Assembly (NCBI RefSeq): GCF_020809045.1
Contig: NZ_CP078079.1
Location: 3,844,001 to 3,908,000 of the forward strand
Length of the DNA: 64,000 nucleotides
DNA from: Pseudarthrobacter sp. L1SW
Lineage (GTDB): Bacteria > Actinomycetota > Actinomycetes > Actinomycetales > Micrococcaceae
Reading direction: 5' to 3'
The notes under the pieces were generated by a model. The model worked only from the letters and a program-made list of their open reading frames with translations, did no database searches and was not told the DNA's origin. Position 1 is the stretch's first letter. Each line of letters opens with the position of its first letter. The translations under genes and the position numbers were made by a program. Positions 7,643-15,970 of this stretch are shown piece by piece.

Positions 7643-8920
7643 ATGACCCCTCGTCAAGACCCGATCGACACCGAGGCCGCCACTGCCGCGCTACCCGCCC
7701 CGCAGCCCCTGCTGGAACGCCCCGGAGCCAGGCCCGCCGGACCGCGCCGGTTTCTGCGCGACGTAGCCCCGCCCTATCTGTCGAACGGCGCCATCGGGCT
7801 GGTGTTCACCGCGTCCGGACCCATCGCCGTCACCCTGGCCGTGGGCGCAGCCGGCGGGCTGACCCAGGAACAGCTCGCGTCCTGGGTTTTTGGCATCCTG
7901 TTTTCCGGAGGCGCTGCCACGCTGGCCATGTCGCTGCTGTACCGGCAGCCGCTGGGTTTTGCCTGGTCCATTCCAGGCACCGTGCTGCTGGGGCCCTCGC
8001 TGCAGCACCTGTCCTTCCCGGAAGTGGTGGGCACGTTCTTCACAGCAGGCCTGCTTATCTTGGCGCTGGGAGCCACTGGTGTGATCCGGCGGATCATGGC
8101 CATGATTCCCATGCCGATCGTCATGGCAATGGTTGCAGCTGTATTCCTCCGGTTCGGCACCGACATCGTCTCCTCAACCCAGGCCAATCCGGCGGTTGCC
8201 GCCCCGATGGTGGGCGCGTTCCTGCTCCTCACCGCCGTGCCCGCGCTGGGAAAGTTCCTTCCGCCGGTCCTCGGCACCCTGTTGGCCGGCTGCCTGGCCG
8301 TAGCGGCGAGCGGGCAGTTCGTTGCCGGCATGCCCGGGCCGTTGCTGGCCGCCCCCGTCTTCACCCCGCCGGAGTTCACCTGGGCTTCACAGCTGGAGTT
8401 GGTGGTGCCGCTGGCGCTGACGGTGCTGTTCGTCCAGAACGGCCAGGGCATCGCCGTGCTCCGGACCGCGGGGCACCGGCCGCCCGTGAATGTTTTTGCG
8501 ATGGTGTCCGGGGCGTTCTCCATGCTGAACGCCTGCTTCGGCGCCGTTTCCGCTTGCGTGACGGGGCCCACGAATGCCCTGTTGACGTCGTCGGGCGTTA
8601 AGGAACGCCAGTACACCGCAGCGGTGACCTATGGCTGCCTGGCGCTGGCCTGCGCTGCGCTGGCACCCACCCTGACGCGGCTGATGCTGTCCACGCCCAG
8701 GGAATTCGTCCTGGTCCTGGGCGGAATCGCCATGCTGCGGGCGCTGCAGCAGGCGTTCGTGACCGCCTTCTCCACCACTTTCACGATGGGCGCGCTGGCG
8801 ACCTTCGTGGTCACCATCTCCGGCCTGGACCTGTTCAACATCCACGCAGCCTTCTGGGGCCTCGTCATTGGCTACGCAGTGTCGCGGCTGCTGGAGCCGG
8901 CCCACCACGCGAAGCTATGA
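7643..8920 (+). CDS. benE: Benzoate/H+ symporter, BenE family
   Basis: This is a 425-residue integral membrane protein with about 12 hydrophobic segments and the PPYLSNG and FAWSIPGTVLLG motifs of the BenE family, which imports benzoate with protons. ATG 7643 is chosen because AGGAG lies 5 nt upstream; the open frame extends further to 7592 but without a ribosome site. It sits downstream of catA after a terminator and therefore probably has its own promoter. Its position fits substrate uptake for the ben pathway. Confidence 0.9.
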   Translation: MTPRQDPIDTEAATAALPAPQPLLERPGARPAGPRRFLRDVAPPYLSNGAIGLVFTASGPIAVTLAVGAAGGLTQEQLASWVFGILFSGGAATLAMSLLYRQPLGFAWSIPGTVLLGPSLQHLSFPEVVGTFFTAGLLILALGATGVIRRIMAMIPMPIVMAMVAAVFLRFGTDIVSSTQANPAVAAPMVGAFLLLTAVPALGKFLPPVLGTLLAGCLAVAASGQFVAGMPGPLLAAPVFTPPEFTWASQLELVVPLALTVLFVQNGQGIAVLRTAGHRPPVNVFAMVSGAFSMLNACFGAVSACVTGPTNALLTSSGVKERQYTAAVTYGCLALACAALAPTLTRLMLSTPREFVLVLGGIAMLRALQQAFVTAFSTTFTMGALATFVVTISGLDLFNIHAAFWGLVIGYAVSRLLEPAHHAKL

Positions 8921-8992
8921 AGCGATAGGGGCAGTGACGTGCCGCCGGGCCGCCAAAGTGCACTCCCCCGGGTTTGGCAATAGTCTGGCCAG

Positions 8993-9631
8993 ATGGGGAC
9001 AAATACCGTGAACAATGGCGAACAGGTCGACAGGCAGTCCCGCATTCTCGAAGCAGCGCTCGATCTGCTGTCCCGCCACGGTATCTCAGGGGTGAGCATG
9101 CGCGCAGTGGCGCGCGAGGCCGGCGTCGCGCTGGGCCTGGTGAACTACTACTACGACGACAAGACGAGCCTGATCCGCGCCGCCCTGCGCCGCGTGGACG
9201 AGCACGACCTGCTGCTGGTGGCTCCGGATCCGTCCTCGGCCCCGGATGAGCAGTTGCGCAAGGCCCTGCGGCGGGTGGCGGGCGCCGACCTGCTGACCAC
9301 ACGCTACCTGTCCCTGCGCCTGCACCTGTGGGCCCTCGCCCAGGCTGACGAGGACTACGCGCAGATCAATGCTGCCGCCTTTGACCGGTATATCGACGGG
9401 CTCGCGGCGCTGGTCTCCAACGCCCAACCCGGGCTGTCCTGGGAGGAATGCCGGGCCCGGGGCTCCGACATCGTGGTCATCCAGAACGGCATGTGGCTGA
9501 CCTCGCTGCTGGGTGTGGACAAGGCTGCCATAGAGCGAAGCATCACGCGGACTGAAGAGATCGCGTTCGCCCCGGCCGAGGCGCGGAGCAGCGGTGACGC
9601 CGCCAGCCCTGGCGCCGTTCGGGAGCACTAA
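8993..9631 (+). CDS. TetR-family transcriptional regulator, BetI-like
   Basis: The 212-residue protein has an N-terminal TetR helix-turn-helix (RILEAALDLLSRHGISGVSM then VALGLVNYYYDDKTSL, residues about 17-66) and a helical C-terminal ligand domain. It is immediately upstream of an aldehyde dehydrogenase and a choline dehydrogenase-like gene, the context of BetI repressors. The doubled palindrome at 9671-9709, between this gene and the dehydrogenase, is its probable operator. The inducer is unknown; choline or its aldehyde is a guess from the neighbours. Confidence 0.85.
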   Translation: MGTNTVNNGEQVDRQSRILEAALDLLSRHGISGVSMRAVAREAGVALGLVNYYYDDKTSLIRAALRRVDEHDLLLVAPDPSSAPDEQLRKALRRVAGADLLTTRYLSLRLHLWALAQADEDYAQINAAAFDRYIDGLAALVSNAQPGLSWEECRARGSDIVVIQNGMWLTSLLGVDKAAIERSITRTEEIAFAPAEARSSGDAASPGAVREH

Positions 9632-9670
9632 AACCGCGGCATTCCCTCCGGTACGGCCACCTGAGTAACA

Positions 9671-9709
9671 TTGAACGACTGTTCAAATTTCTATTGAACA
9701 GTCGTTCAA
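9671..9709. promoter_or_regulatory. Doubled palindromic TetR-type operator
   Basis: Two 16-bp arms, TTGAACGACTGTTCAA (9671-9686) and its exact reverse complement (9694-9709), are separated by 7 bp. Each arm is itself built as TTGAAC-N4-GTTCAA. This gives room for two repressor dimers. It lies 21-59 bp upstream of the aldehyde dehydrogenase ATG. Confidence 0.85.
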
Positions 9710-9729
9710 CTTCCGTTACTGTCCTCCGT

Positions 9730-11247
9730 ATGACATACGCCACACCGTCTACCGACGTGACAGCATCCACCCTCTTCATCAACGGCTCGTGGGAGCCGGC
9801 CGCGTCAGGCGCAGTGCGCCACATCCACAATCCGGCCGACGGCGAACTGGCCGCCACGGTCTCCGAGGCCGGCAGGGAGGACGCGGAGCGAGCCATTGCG
9901 GCAGCGCGGGCGGCCTTCGATTCCGGCATCTGGTCAAGCGTCCCGGCACCCGAGCGCGGCACCTTCCTGCTGAAGGTCGCGGCGGAACTGCGCGAACGGC
10001 GGGAAAAGTTCGCCCGCGCCGAATCGCTGGACACCGGGAAGCGGATCGCCGAAAGCCGCATCGACATGGACGATATTGCCACCTGCTTCGAATACTTCGG
10101 CAGGCTTGCCGGGCAGCAGGCGGGCCGCGTGGTGGACGCCGGGGACCCCGCCGTCGTAAGCAGGATCGTCTACGAACCCGTGGGTGTCTGCGGCCTCATC
10201 ACGCCTTGGAACTACCCGCTGCTTCAGGCCGCGTGGAAGATCGCCCCGGCCCTCGCTGCCGGCTGCACCTTCGTCCTCAAGCCCTCCGAACTCACCCCGT
10301 CCACCAGCATCCTGGCCATGCAGCTGCTGCAGGATCTCGGCCTGCCGGACGGCGTCGCCAATCTCGTGACCGGCCCCGGCGCGCAGGCGGGCGCACCGCT
10401 CTCGGAACATCCCGCCGTCGACCTCGTTTCCTTCACCGGCGGCTTGGAAACCGGCAAGCGCATCGCGGCAGCCGCGGCCGGCACCGTCAAGAAGGTGGCG
10501 CTGGAGCTGGGCGGCAAGAACCCCAACGTGGTGTTCGCGGACGCGGACTTTGATGCCGCCGTCGACAACGCCCTGAACGGCGCGTTCGTCCACTCCGGCC
10601 AGGTCTGCTCGGCCGGGGCGCGGCTGGTGGTGGAGGAATCCATCGCCGAACGCTTCGTGGACGAGCTGGTCCGCCGCGCGCAGGGAATCCGCCTGGGCGG
10701 CCCCTTTGACGAGGCCGCCGAAACCGGTCCGCTGATTTCCGCGGCCCACCGCGAGAAGGTCAACGCCTACGTCCAGCGCGGTATCGAGGAAGGCGCGCGG
10801 CTGCGGTGCGGTGGTTCGGCGCCTGCTGGGGAGAAGTACGACGCCGGCTTCTACTACCAGCCGACCGTCCTGGACCGCGTTGAGAGGGGCATGTCCGTGG
10901 TCACCGACGAGGCCTTCGGCCCCGTAGTGACCGTCGAAACCTTCCGCACCGAGGACGAGGCCGTGGCCACCGCCAACGACACGATCTACGGGCTTGCCGG
11001 CGCCGTCTGGAGCCAGGACGCCGGCAAGGCGCAGCGCGTGGCATCCCGGCTGCGGCACGGCACGGTCTGGATCAACGACTACCACCCATACCTCCCCCAG
11101 GCCGAGTGGGGCGGCTTTGGCCAGTCCGGCGTCGGCCGCGAGCTCGGCCCCACAGGGCTGGCCGAGTACCAGGAGGCCAAGCACATCTACCAGAACACCA
11201 GCCCCCAGGTGACCGGCTGGTTCGCTGACCACGGCAAGGAGAACTAG
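9730..11247 (+). CDS. Aldehyde dehydrogenase, betaine-aldehyde dehydrogenase-like
   Basis: This 505-residue NAD(P)-dependent aldehyde dehydrogenase has the catalytic glutamate E259 in LELGGKNP and the nucleophile C293 in SGQVCSAG. The substrate is probably the aldehyde made by the adjacent GMC oxidoreductase. The ATG at 9730 is taken as the start because the longer frame from TTG 9694 would put the operator inside the gene. The stop codon directly abuts the next ATG. betB is plausible if the substrate is choline, but fatty or aromatic aldehydes cannot be excluded. Confidence 0.9.
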   Translation: MTYATPSTDVTASTLFINGSWEPAASGAVRHIHNPADGELAATVSEAGREDAERAIAAARAAFDSGIWSSVPAPERGTFLLKVAAELRERREKFARAESLDTGKRIAESRIDMDDIATCFEYFGRLAGQQAGRVVDAGDPAVVSRIVYEPVGVCGLITPWNYPLLQAAWKIAPALAAGCTFVLKPSELTPSTSILAMQLLQDLGLPDGVANLVTGPGAQAGAPLSEHPAVDLVSFTGGLETGKRIAAAAAGTVKKVALELGGKNPNVVFADADFDAAVDNALNGAFVHSGQVCSAGARLVVEESIAERFVDELVRRAQGIRLGGPFDEAAETGPLISAAHREKVNAYVQRGIEEGARLRCGGSAPAGEKYDAGFYYQPTVLDRVERGMSVVTDEAFGPVVTVETFRTEDEAVATANDTIYGLAGAVWSQDAGKAQRVASRLRHGTVWINDYHPYLPQAEWGGFGQSGVGRELGPTGLAEYQEAKHIYQNTSPQVTGWFADHGKEN

Positions 11248-12915
11248 ATGCACTTCGACAACATCGAGGACCTCAGCGAGCGCGGGTTCGACTACATCGT
11301 GATCGGCGGCGGATCCGCCGGGGCTGCAGTGGCGGCACGCCTGAGCGAGGACCCGGACGTGACCGTGGCCCTGGTGGAGGCCGGCCCGGATGACCGGAAC
11401 ATCCCCGAAATCCTGCAGCTGGACCGCTGGATGGAACTGCTGGAATCCGGCTACGACTGGGACTACCCGGTGGAACCGCAGGAAAACGGCAACTCGTTCA
11501 TGCGCCACGCCCGCGCCAAAGTGATGGGCGGGTGCTCCAGCCACAACTCCTGCATCGCCTTTTGGGCTCCGCGCGAGGACCTGGACGAGTGGGAGGCCAA
11601 GTACGGGGCCTCCGGCTGGAATGCCGACGCCGCCTGGCCCCTCTACAAGCGGCTGGAAACCAACGAGGACGCCGGCCCCGACGCGCCCCACCACGGGGAC
11701 TCAGGCCCCGTGCACCTGATGAACGTGCCCCCGGCGGATCCTGCCGGCGTCGCCCTCTTGGATGCCTGCGAACAGGCCGGAATCCCGCGCGCAAAATTCA
11801 ACACCGGGACCACCGTGGTCAACGGCGCCAACTTCTTCCAGATCAACCGTCGCGCGGACGGCACCCGGTCCTCCAGTTCCGTTTCCTACATCCACCCCAT
11901 CATCGAGCGGGACAACTTTACCCTGCTGACCGGCCTCCGCGCCCGCCAGCTGGTGTTCGATGCGGACAAGCGCTGCACCGGCGTGGACGTGGTGGACTCG
12001 GCGTTCGGCCGGACCCACCGGCTTTCCGCGCACCGCGAGGTGATCCTGTCCACCGGCGCCATCGACTCGCCCAAGCTCCTGATGCTCTCCGGCATCGGCC
12101 CGGCCGCGCACCTCGCCCAGCACGGCATCGAGGTCCTGGTGGACTCCCCCGGCGTGGGCGAAAACCTGCAGGACCACCCGGAAGGCGTGGTGCAGTTCGA
12201 AGCGAAGCAGCCCATGGTGCAGACGTCCACCCAGTGGTGGGAGATCGGCATCTTCACGCCCACTGCGGACGGCCTGGACCGCCCTGACCTGATGATGCAC
12301 TACGGCTCCGTCCCGTTCGATATGAACACCCTGCGGCACGGCTACCCCACCACGGAGAACGGCTTCAGCCTCACCCCGAACGTTACGCACGCCCGTTCCC
12401 GCGGCACCGTCCGCCTGCGCAGCCGCGACTTCCGCGACAAGCCCATGGTGGACCCGCGCTACTTCACGGACCCGGACGGCCATGACATGCGGGTGATGGT
12501 GGCCGGCATCCGCAAGGCGCGGGAAATCGCCGGTCAGCCCGCCATGGCTGAATGGACCGGGCGTGAGCTGTCGCCCGGCGCCGAGGCGCAGACCGACGAG
12601 GAACTGCGGGACTACATCCGCAAGACCCACAACACCGTCTACCACCCGGTGGGCACCGTCCGGATGGGCGCGTACGACGACGATATGTCGCCGCTTGACC
12701 CCGAGCTGCGGGTCAAAGGCGTTACCGGCCTCCGGGTCGCCGATGCGTCCGTCATGCCGGAGCATGTCACCGTCAATCCCAACATCACCGTCATGATGAT
12801 CGGCGAACGCTGCGCCGACTTGGTCCGGGCGGACCTGGTCCGCGGCGGCCGCACCGGCCACACCGGCGAATCCATGACCCTGGAAGAAATGGAGCTCACC
12901 GCGTCCCTCGCCTGA
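11248..12915 (+). CDS. GMC-family oxidoreductase, choline dehydrogenase-like
   Basis: The 555-residue flavoprotein has the FAD-binding GGGSAG at residues 20-25, the GMC signature around HARAKVMGGCSSHN, the GAIDSPKLLMLSGIGP motif and the C-terminal YHPVGTVRMG with the catalytic-region histidine, then NPNITVMMIGE. This family oxidises alcohols to aldehydes. It starts immediately after the TAG of the aldehyde dehydrogenase, so the two are co-translated and would carry an alcohol to the acid, for example choline to betaine. Substrate assignment is inferred from context only. Confidence 0.9.
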   Translation: MHFDNIEDLSERGFDYIVIGGGSAGAAVAARLSEDPDVTVALVEAGPDDRNIPEILQLDRWMELLESGYDWDYPVEPQENGNSFMRHARAKVMGGCSSHNSCIAFWAPREDLDEWEAKYGASGWNADAAWPLYKRLETNEDAGPDAPHHGDSGPVHLMNVPPADPAGVALLDACEQAGIPRAKFNTGTTVVNGANFFQINRRADGTRSSSSVSYIHPIIERDNFTLLTGLRARQLVFDADKRCTGVDVVDSAFGRTHRLSAHREVILSTGAIDSPKLLMLSGIGPAAHLAQHGIEVLVDSPGVGENLQDHPEGVVQFEAKQPMVQTSTQWWEIGIFTPTADGLDRPDLMMHYGSVPFDMNTLRHGYPTTENGFSLTPNVTHARSRGTVRLRSRDFRDKPMVDPRYFTDPDGHDMRVMVAGIRKAREIAGQPAMAEWTGRELSPGAEAQTDEELRDYIRKTHNTVYHPVGTVRMGAYDDDMSPLDPELRVKGVTGLRVADASVMPEHVTVNPNITVMMIGERCADLVRADLVRGGRTGHTGESMTLEEMELTASLA

Positions 12916-13005
12916 GCGGCGGGGTCCCGGCGGCAGGGCATCGACCTTCCATGCGCCACGGCCGGCCGGTCATCACTATCGTGCTTTTCTGATTTAGGAG
13001 TCCAC

Positions 13006-14616
13006 ATGGCGGAACCCAGCAAGAGTATTGATTCAAGCGGCATGGACGAGTTTGGTTACACGCAGACCCTGGACCGGAGCATCGGCAAGTTTGCCAGCTT
13101 TGCGGCGGGCGTCAGCTACATCTCCATCCTCACCGGTGTTTTTCAACTGTTCTACTTTGGTTTTTCCATGGCCGGCCCTGCATACGCGTGGTCCTGGCCC
13201 CTCGTTTTCGCCGGCCAGCTGATGGTGGCGTTGTGTTTTGCTGAACTGGCGGGCCGCTACCCGGTGGCCGGATCGGTCTACAACTGGGCCAAGCGGCTCT
13301 CGTCCGGGACGTGGTCCTGGTTGGCGGGGTGGCTGCTGCTCATCTCGTCCATCGTGGCGCTTGGCGCCGTGGCCCTGGCGCTGCAGCTCACCCTGCCGCA
13401 GCTCTGGTCCGGATTCCAGTTCGTCGGCGACGGGACGGGCACGTACGACTTCGCCCTGAACGGCGTGCTGCTGGCGAGCATCATGATCGGCATTTCCACC
13501 ATGATCAACGCCTTCGGCGTGAAGCTGATGACCAGGATCAACAGCATCGGCGTCTTTGTGGAGCTGATCGCTGCCGTGCTGCTGATCCTCGCCCTCGGCT
13601 GGCACGTGGTGCGGGGGCCGGAGGTCTTCTTTGGCACCGCCGGCTTCGGGGAAGGCCACGATTTGGGCTTCTTCGGTGTTTTCCTGATCGGTGCCATGGC
13701 CTCCGGCTACGTGATGTACGGCTTCGACACCGCCAGCTCCCTGGGCGAGGAAACCAAGGACCCCAAACGCACGGCACCCAAGGCCATCCTGCGCGCCATC
13801 ACGGCATCCTTCGTGCTGGGCGGGCTGATCCTGCTCTTTGGCATCCTCGCCGCTCCGGACCTGGCCGACCCCAAGCTCGGGGCGGCCGACGGCGGGCTGC
13901 AGTACCTGGTGCTCTCCGTCCTCGGAGGCCCCTTCGGCAAGGCCTTCCTCGCCTGCATCGTGGTGGCCGTGGTGGTCTGTACCCTGGCAGTACACGCTGC
14001 CGCCATCCGCATGATGTTCGCCATGGCGCGGGACAACAACCTCCCCTTCAGCCGGCAGCTCGGCAAGGTGTGCCCGGTCCGCAGGACCCCCACCGCGGCG
14101 GCCATCGTGATCGGCGTTATGGCCGTCATCCCGTTGCTGGTCAACGTGATGCAGCCGGCAATCTTCACCATCATGTCCAGCATCAGCATCGTCCTGATTT
14201 ACCTGTCCTACCTCCTGGTCACCGTTCCGCTGCTGCGCAACCGGCTCCTGAAGAAGTGGCCGCTCGCCGACGACGGCTCCGAGCCGGGCTTCAGCCTGGG
14301 CAAGTGGGGGCTCCCCGTGAACATCCTCGCGGTCCTGTGGGGCGCCGCCATGACCCTGAACCTGGTGTGGCCGCGCCAGGAGATCTACAACTCGGTGCCA
14401 CCGTTCGAGTGGTACCTGCAGTGGGGCGGGGTGATCTTCGTGGCTGCTGTTTCCGGCGGCGGGGCCCTGCTGTACCGGCTGAAGATCCGGCACCAGACCG
14501 GCGTCCTGGCCGAGCACGCGGCGGCGGTTGCGGCGCATCCGTCGTCGGGCCCGGCACGTCTGGCCGCTTCGGCTGAGGATCCGCTGCTGGAGGCAAAGAT
14601 TCCCTCGGCACCTTAA
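13006..14616 (+). CDS. APC-superfamily amino acid/amine permease
   Basis: The 536-residue protein has about 12 predicted membrane segments, starting with FAAGVSYISILTGVFQLFYFG, and the conserved FAELAGRYPVAGSVYNWAKRLS region of APC transporters. A TAGGAG ribosome site precedes the ATG. It follows the dehydrogenase pair by 90 bp on the same strand and probably imports their substrate or a related amine. The family includes GABA, choline-like amine and amino acid permeases; the exact substrate cannot be read from the sequence. Confidence 0.85.
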   Translation: MAEPSKSIDSSGMDEFGYTQTLDRSIGKFASFAAGVSYISILTGVFQLFYFGFSMAGPAYAWSWPLVFAGQLMVALCFAELAGRYPVAGSVYNWAKRLSSGTWSWLAGWLLLISSIVALGAVALALQLTLPQLWSGFQFVGDGTGTYDFALNGVLLASIMIGISTMINAFGVKLMTRINSIGVFVELIAAVLLILALGWHVVRGPEVFFGTAGFGEGHDLGFFGVFLIGAMASGYVMYGFDTASSLGEETKDPKRTAPKAILRAITASFVLGGLILLFGILAAPDLADPKLGAADGGLQYLVLSVLGGPFGKAFLACIVVAVVVCTLAVHAAAIRMMFAMARDNNLPFSRQLGKVCPVRRTPTAAAIVIGVMAVIPLLVNVMQPAIFTIMSSISIVLIYLSYLLVTVPLLRNRLLKKWPLADDGSEPGFSLGKWGLPVNILAVLWGAAMTLNLVWPRQEIYNSVPPFEWYLQWGGVIFVAAVSGGGALLYRLKIRHQTGVLAEHAAAVAAHPSSGPARLAASAEDPLLEAKIPSAP

Positions 14617-14645
14617 GTCCCCCGCTCCAGCTCCCCGCAACAAAA

Positions 14646-14689
14646 GAACGGCCGACGGCGGCACTCACCTTGCCGGCGTCGGCCCTTCT
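14646..14689. terminator. Bidirectional terminator between convergent genes
   Basis: A GC-rich hairpin of about 17 bp with two mismatches (GAACGGCCGACGGCGGC against GCCGGCGTCGGCCCTTC) lies between the permease and the convergent LLM gene. On the minus strand it is followed by TTTTG. Confidence 0.65.
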
Positions 14690-14709
14690 GCGTAACCAGG
14701 CAGGTCCCT

Positions 14710-15771
14710 TTACTGTGAGGACGGCTGGTGGTCGTCCGCCGGAGTCCAGCCCAGGGCGGGGCCAAGTTTGCCTGCAATGTCCTTGAGGATCTGGACGTAG
14801 TCCTCGTGGTCGAAGCTGAAGGGCAGTGCGAACGCCACTTCATCCACCTCCTGGAATCCTGCGTGTGCGTACAGCTGCTCCGCGATCTCCTCGCTGCTGC
14901 CGATGAGGTCGCGGGCGAACATCATGCCACGCGGCCCCTGTGGCGCCGTGGTGCGCGGCGTGCGTTCCTCGACGTAGCGCTGGTACTTCTCCCGCTGGCC
15001 TGCTGACGCCGAATCGGTGGGGATCACCACCAGGCCCTGCGAAACCCGCGCCGGAGCATGCGAGTGTACTGATGTGGCGGCGGCTTCACGGAAAGCACGA
15101 ATCTGTGCCTGCTGGACACGGGCGAAGTCCGGTTCCTGGTCCTTGCCAGGGAAGATCACGCTGCTGGACAGCAGATTGAACCCGTTGGCCCCGGCCCAGA
15201 CCGCTGATTTCGTACTGCCGGCGCCGTACCAAAGGCGCCCACGCAACCCGGCGGAATGTGGCTCCACGCGATTCGAGAACTCCTCCACCACCCCTTGCTT
15301 GCCGGAAAATTCGCGTACACGCTCCCCTGCAACCAGGCGGGCAAACCGTTCCACCCGGCCGTAACTGAAGTCCTCCAACTCCGCGGAATCCGGATACAGC
15401 TCATGCTTCACGGTGTCGTAGTGCATCGGCTCGCCCACACTGACTCCAGGATTGATGCGCCCTCCGGCAAGCAGGTCCACGGTTGCCAGGTCCTCAGCCA
15501 ATCGCAGGGGGTTTTCCCACCCGAGCGGGGTCACGGCCGTACCAAGCTCGATGCGCGAGGTGCGCTGGCTGGCGGCGGCCATCACTGCAACGGGTGAGGA
15601 AATTCCAAACTGCAGATGCCGGTGGCGCAGCCAGGCGCTGTCGAATCCCAGCCGCTCGCCCAATTCGATAATGCGCAAGGTGGATTCGTGACCGGCTGCG
15701 GGGTCCGTCGGATCGAACAGCCCGATAGTGAGGAATCCAAGCTTGCGCAAAGGGCGTGTGGGGAGGGGCAT
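14710..15771 (-). CDS. LLM-class flavin-dependent oxidoreductase
   Basis: This 353-residue protein has a bacterial-luciferase-like (F420/FMN) barrel: LGFLTIGLFDP at the N-terminus, GFDSAWLRHRHLQFG, TSRIELGTAVTPLGWENPLRLAEDLATVDLLAGGR and the C-terminal region IGSSEEIAEQL. An AAGGA ribosome site precedes the ATG. It is the last gene of the minus-strand transporter operon, 64 bp after a tiny ORF. In the Bacillus ytm operon a comparable LLM enzyme (YtmO) works with a NtaA-type monooxygenase; the same pairing is seen here. The substrate is not known. Confidence 0.85.
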   Translation of the reverse strand: MPLPTRPLRKLGFLTIGLFDPTDPAAGHESTLRIIELGERLGFDSAWLRHRHLQFGISSPVAVMAAASQRTSRIELGTAVTPLGWENPLRLAEDLATVDLLAGGRINPGVSVGEPMHYDTVKHELYPDSAELEDFSYGRVERFARLVAGERVREFSGKQGVVEEFSNRVEPHSAGLRGRLWYGAGSTKSAVWAGANGFNLLSSSVIFPGKDQEPDFARVQQAQIRAFREAAATSVHSHAPARVSQGLVVIPTDSASAGQREKYQRYVEERTPRTTAPQGPRGMMFARDLIGSSEEIAEQLYAHAGFQEVDEVAFALPFSFDHEDYVQILKDIAGKLGPALGWTPADDHQPSSQ

Positions 15772-15835
15772 CGGCTTCCTTGTGGATCGGGACGCGGGTT
15801 ATCTCAGAGTACGCGCTGGGGACCTGGCTGTTCTC

Positions 15836-15970
15836 CTACAGCCGCTGCTCCCACACCGTCAGTTGCAGCGTGACGATCCCCCGCGAAGCAGCCCCAACGG
15901 AAAGGTCGACGATGGCACTCGCGTCGCCGCCGTCGTCGGCCTTTCCAGCCGTAGCAGCCTCGTACATCAT
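15836..15970 (-). CDS. Possible small protein of 44 residues, translationally coupled
   Basis: An ATG at 15970 overlaps the TGA of the upstream monooxygenase gene as ATGA, exactly like the other junctions of this operon. It opens a 44-codon frame that ends with TAG, 64 nt before the next ATG. The peptide begins MMYEAATAGKADDGG and ends VTLQLTVWEQRL; I recognise no domain. It could be a genuine small protein, a truncated remnant, or a coupling leader for the next gene. Confidence 0.35.
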   Translation of the reverse strand: MMYEAATAGKADDGGDASAIVDLSVGAASRGIVTLQLTVWEQRL

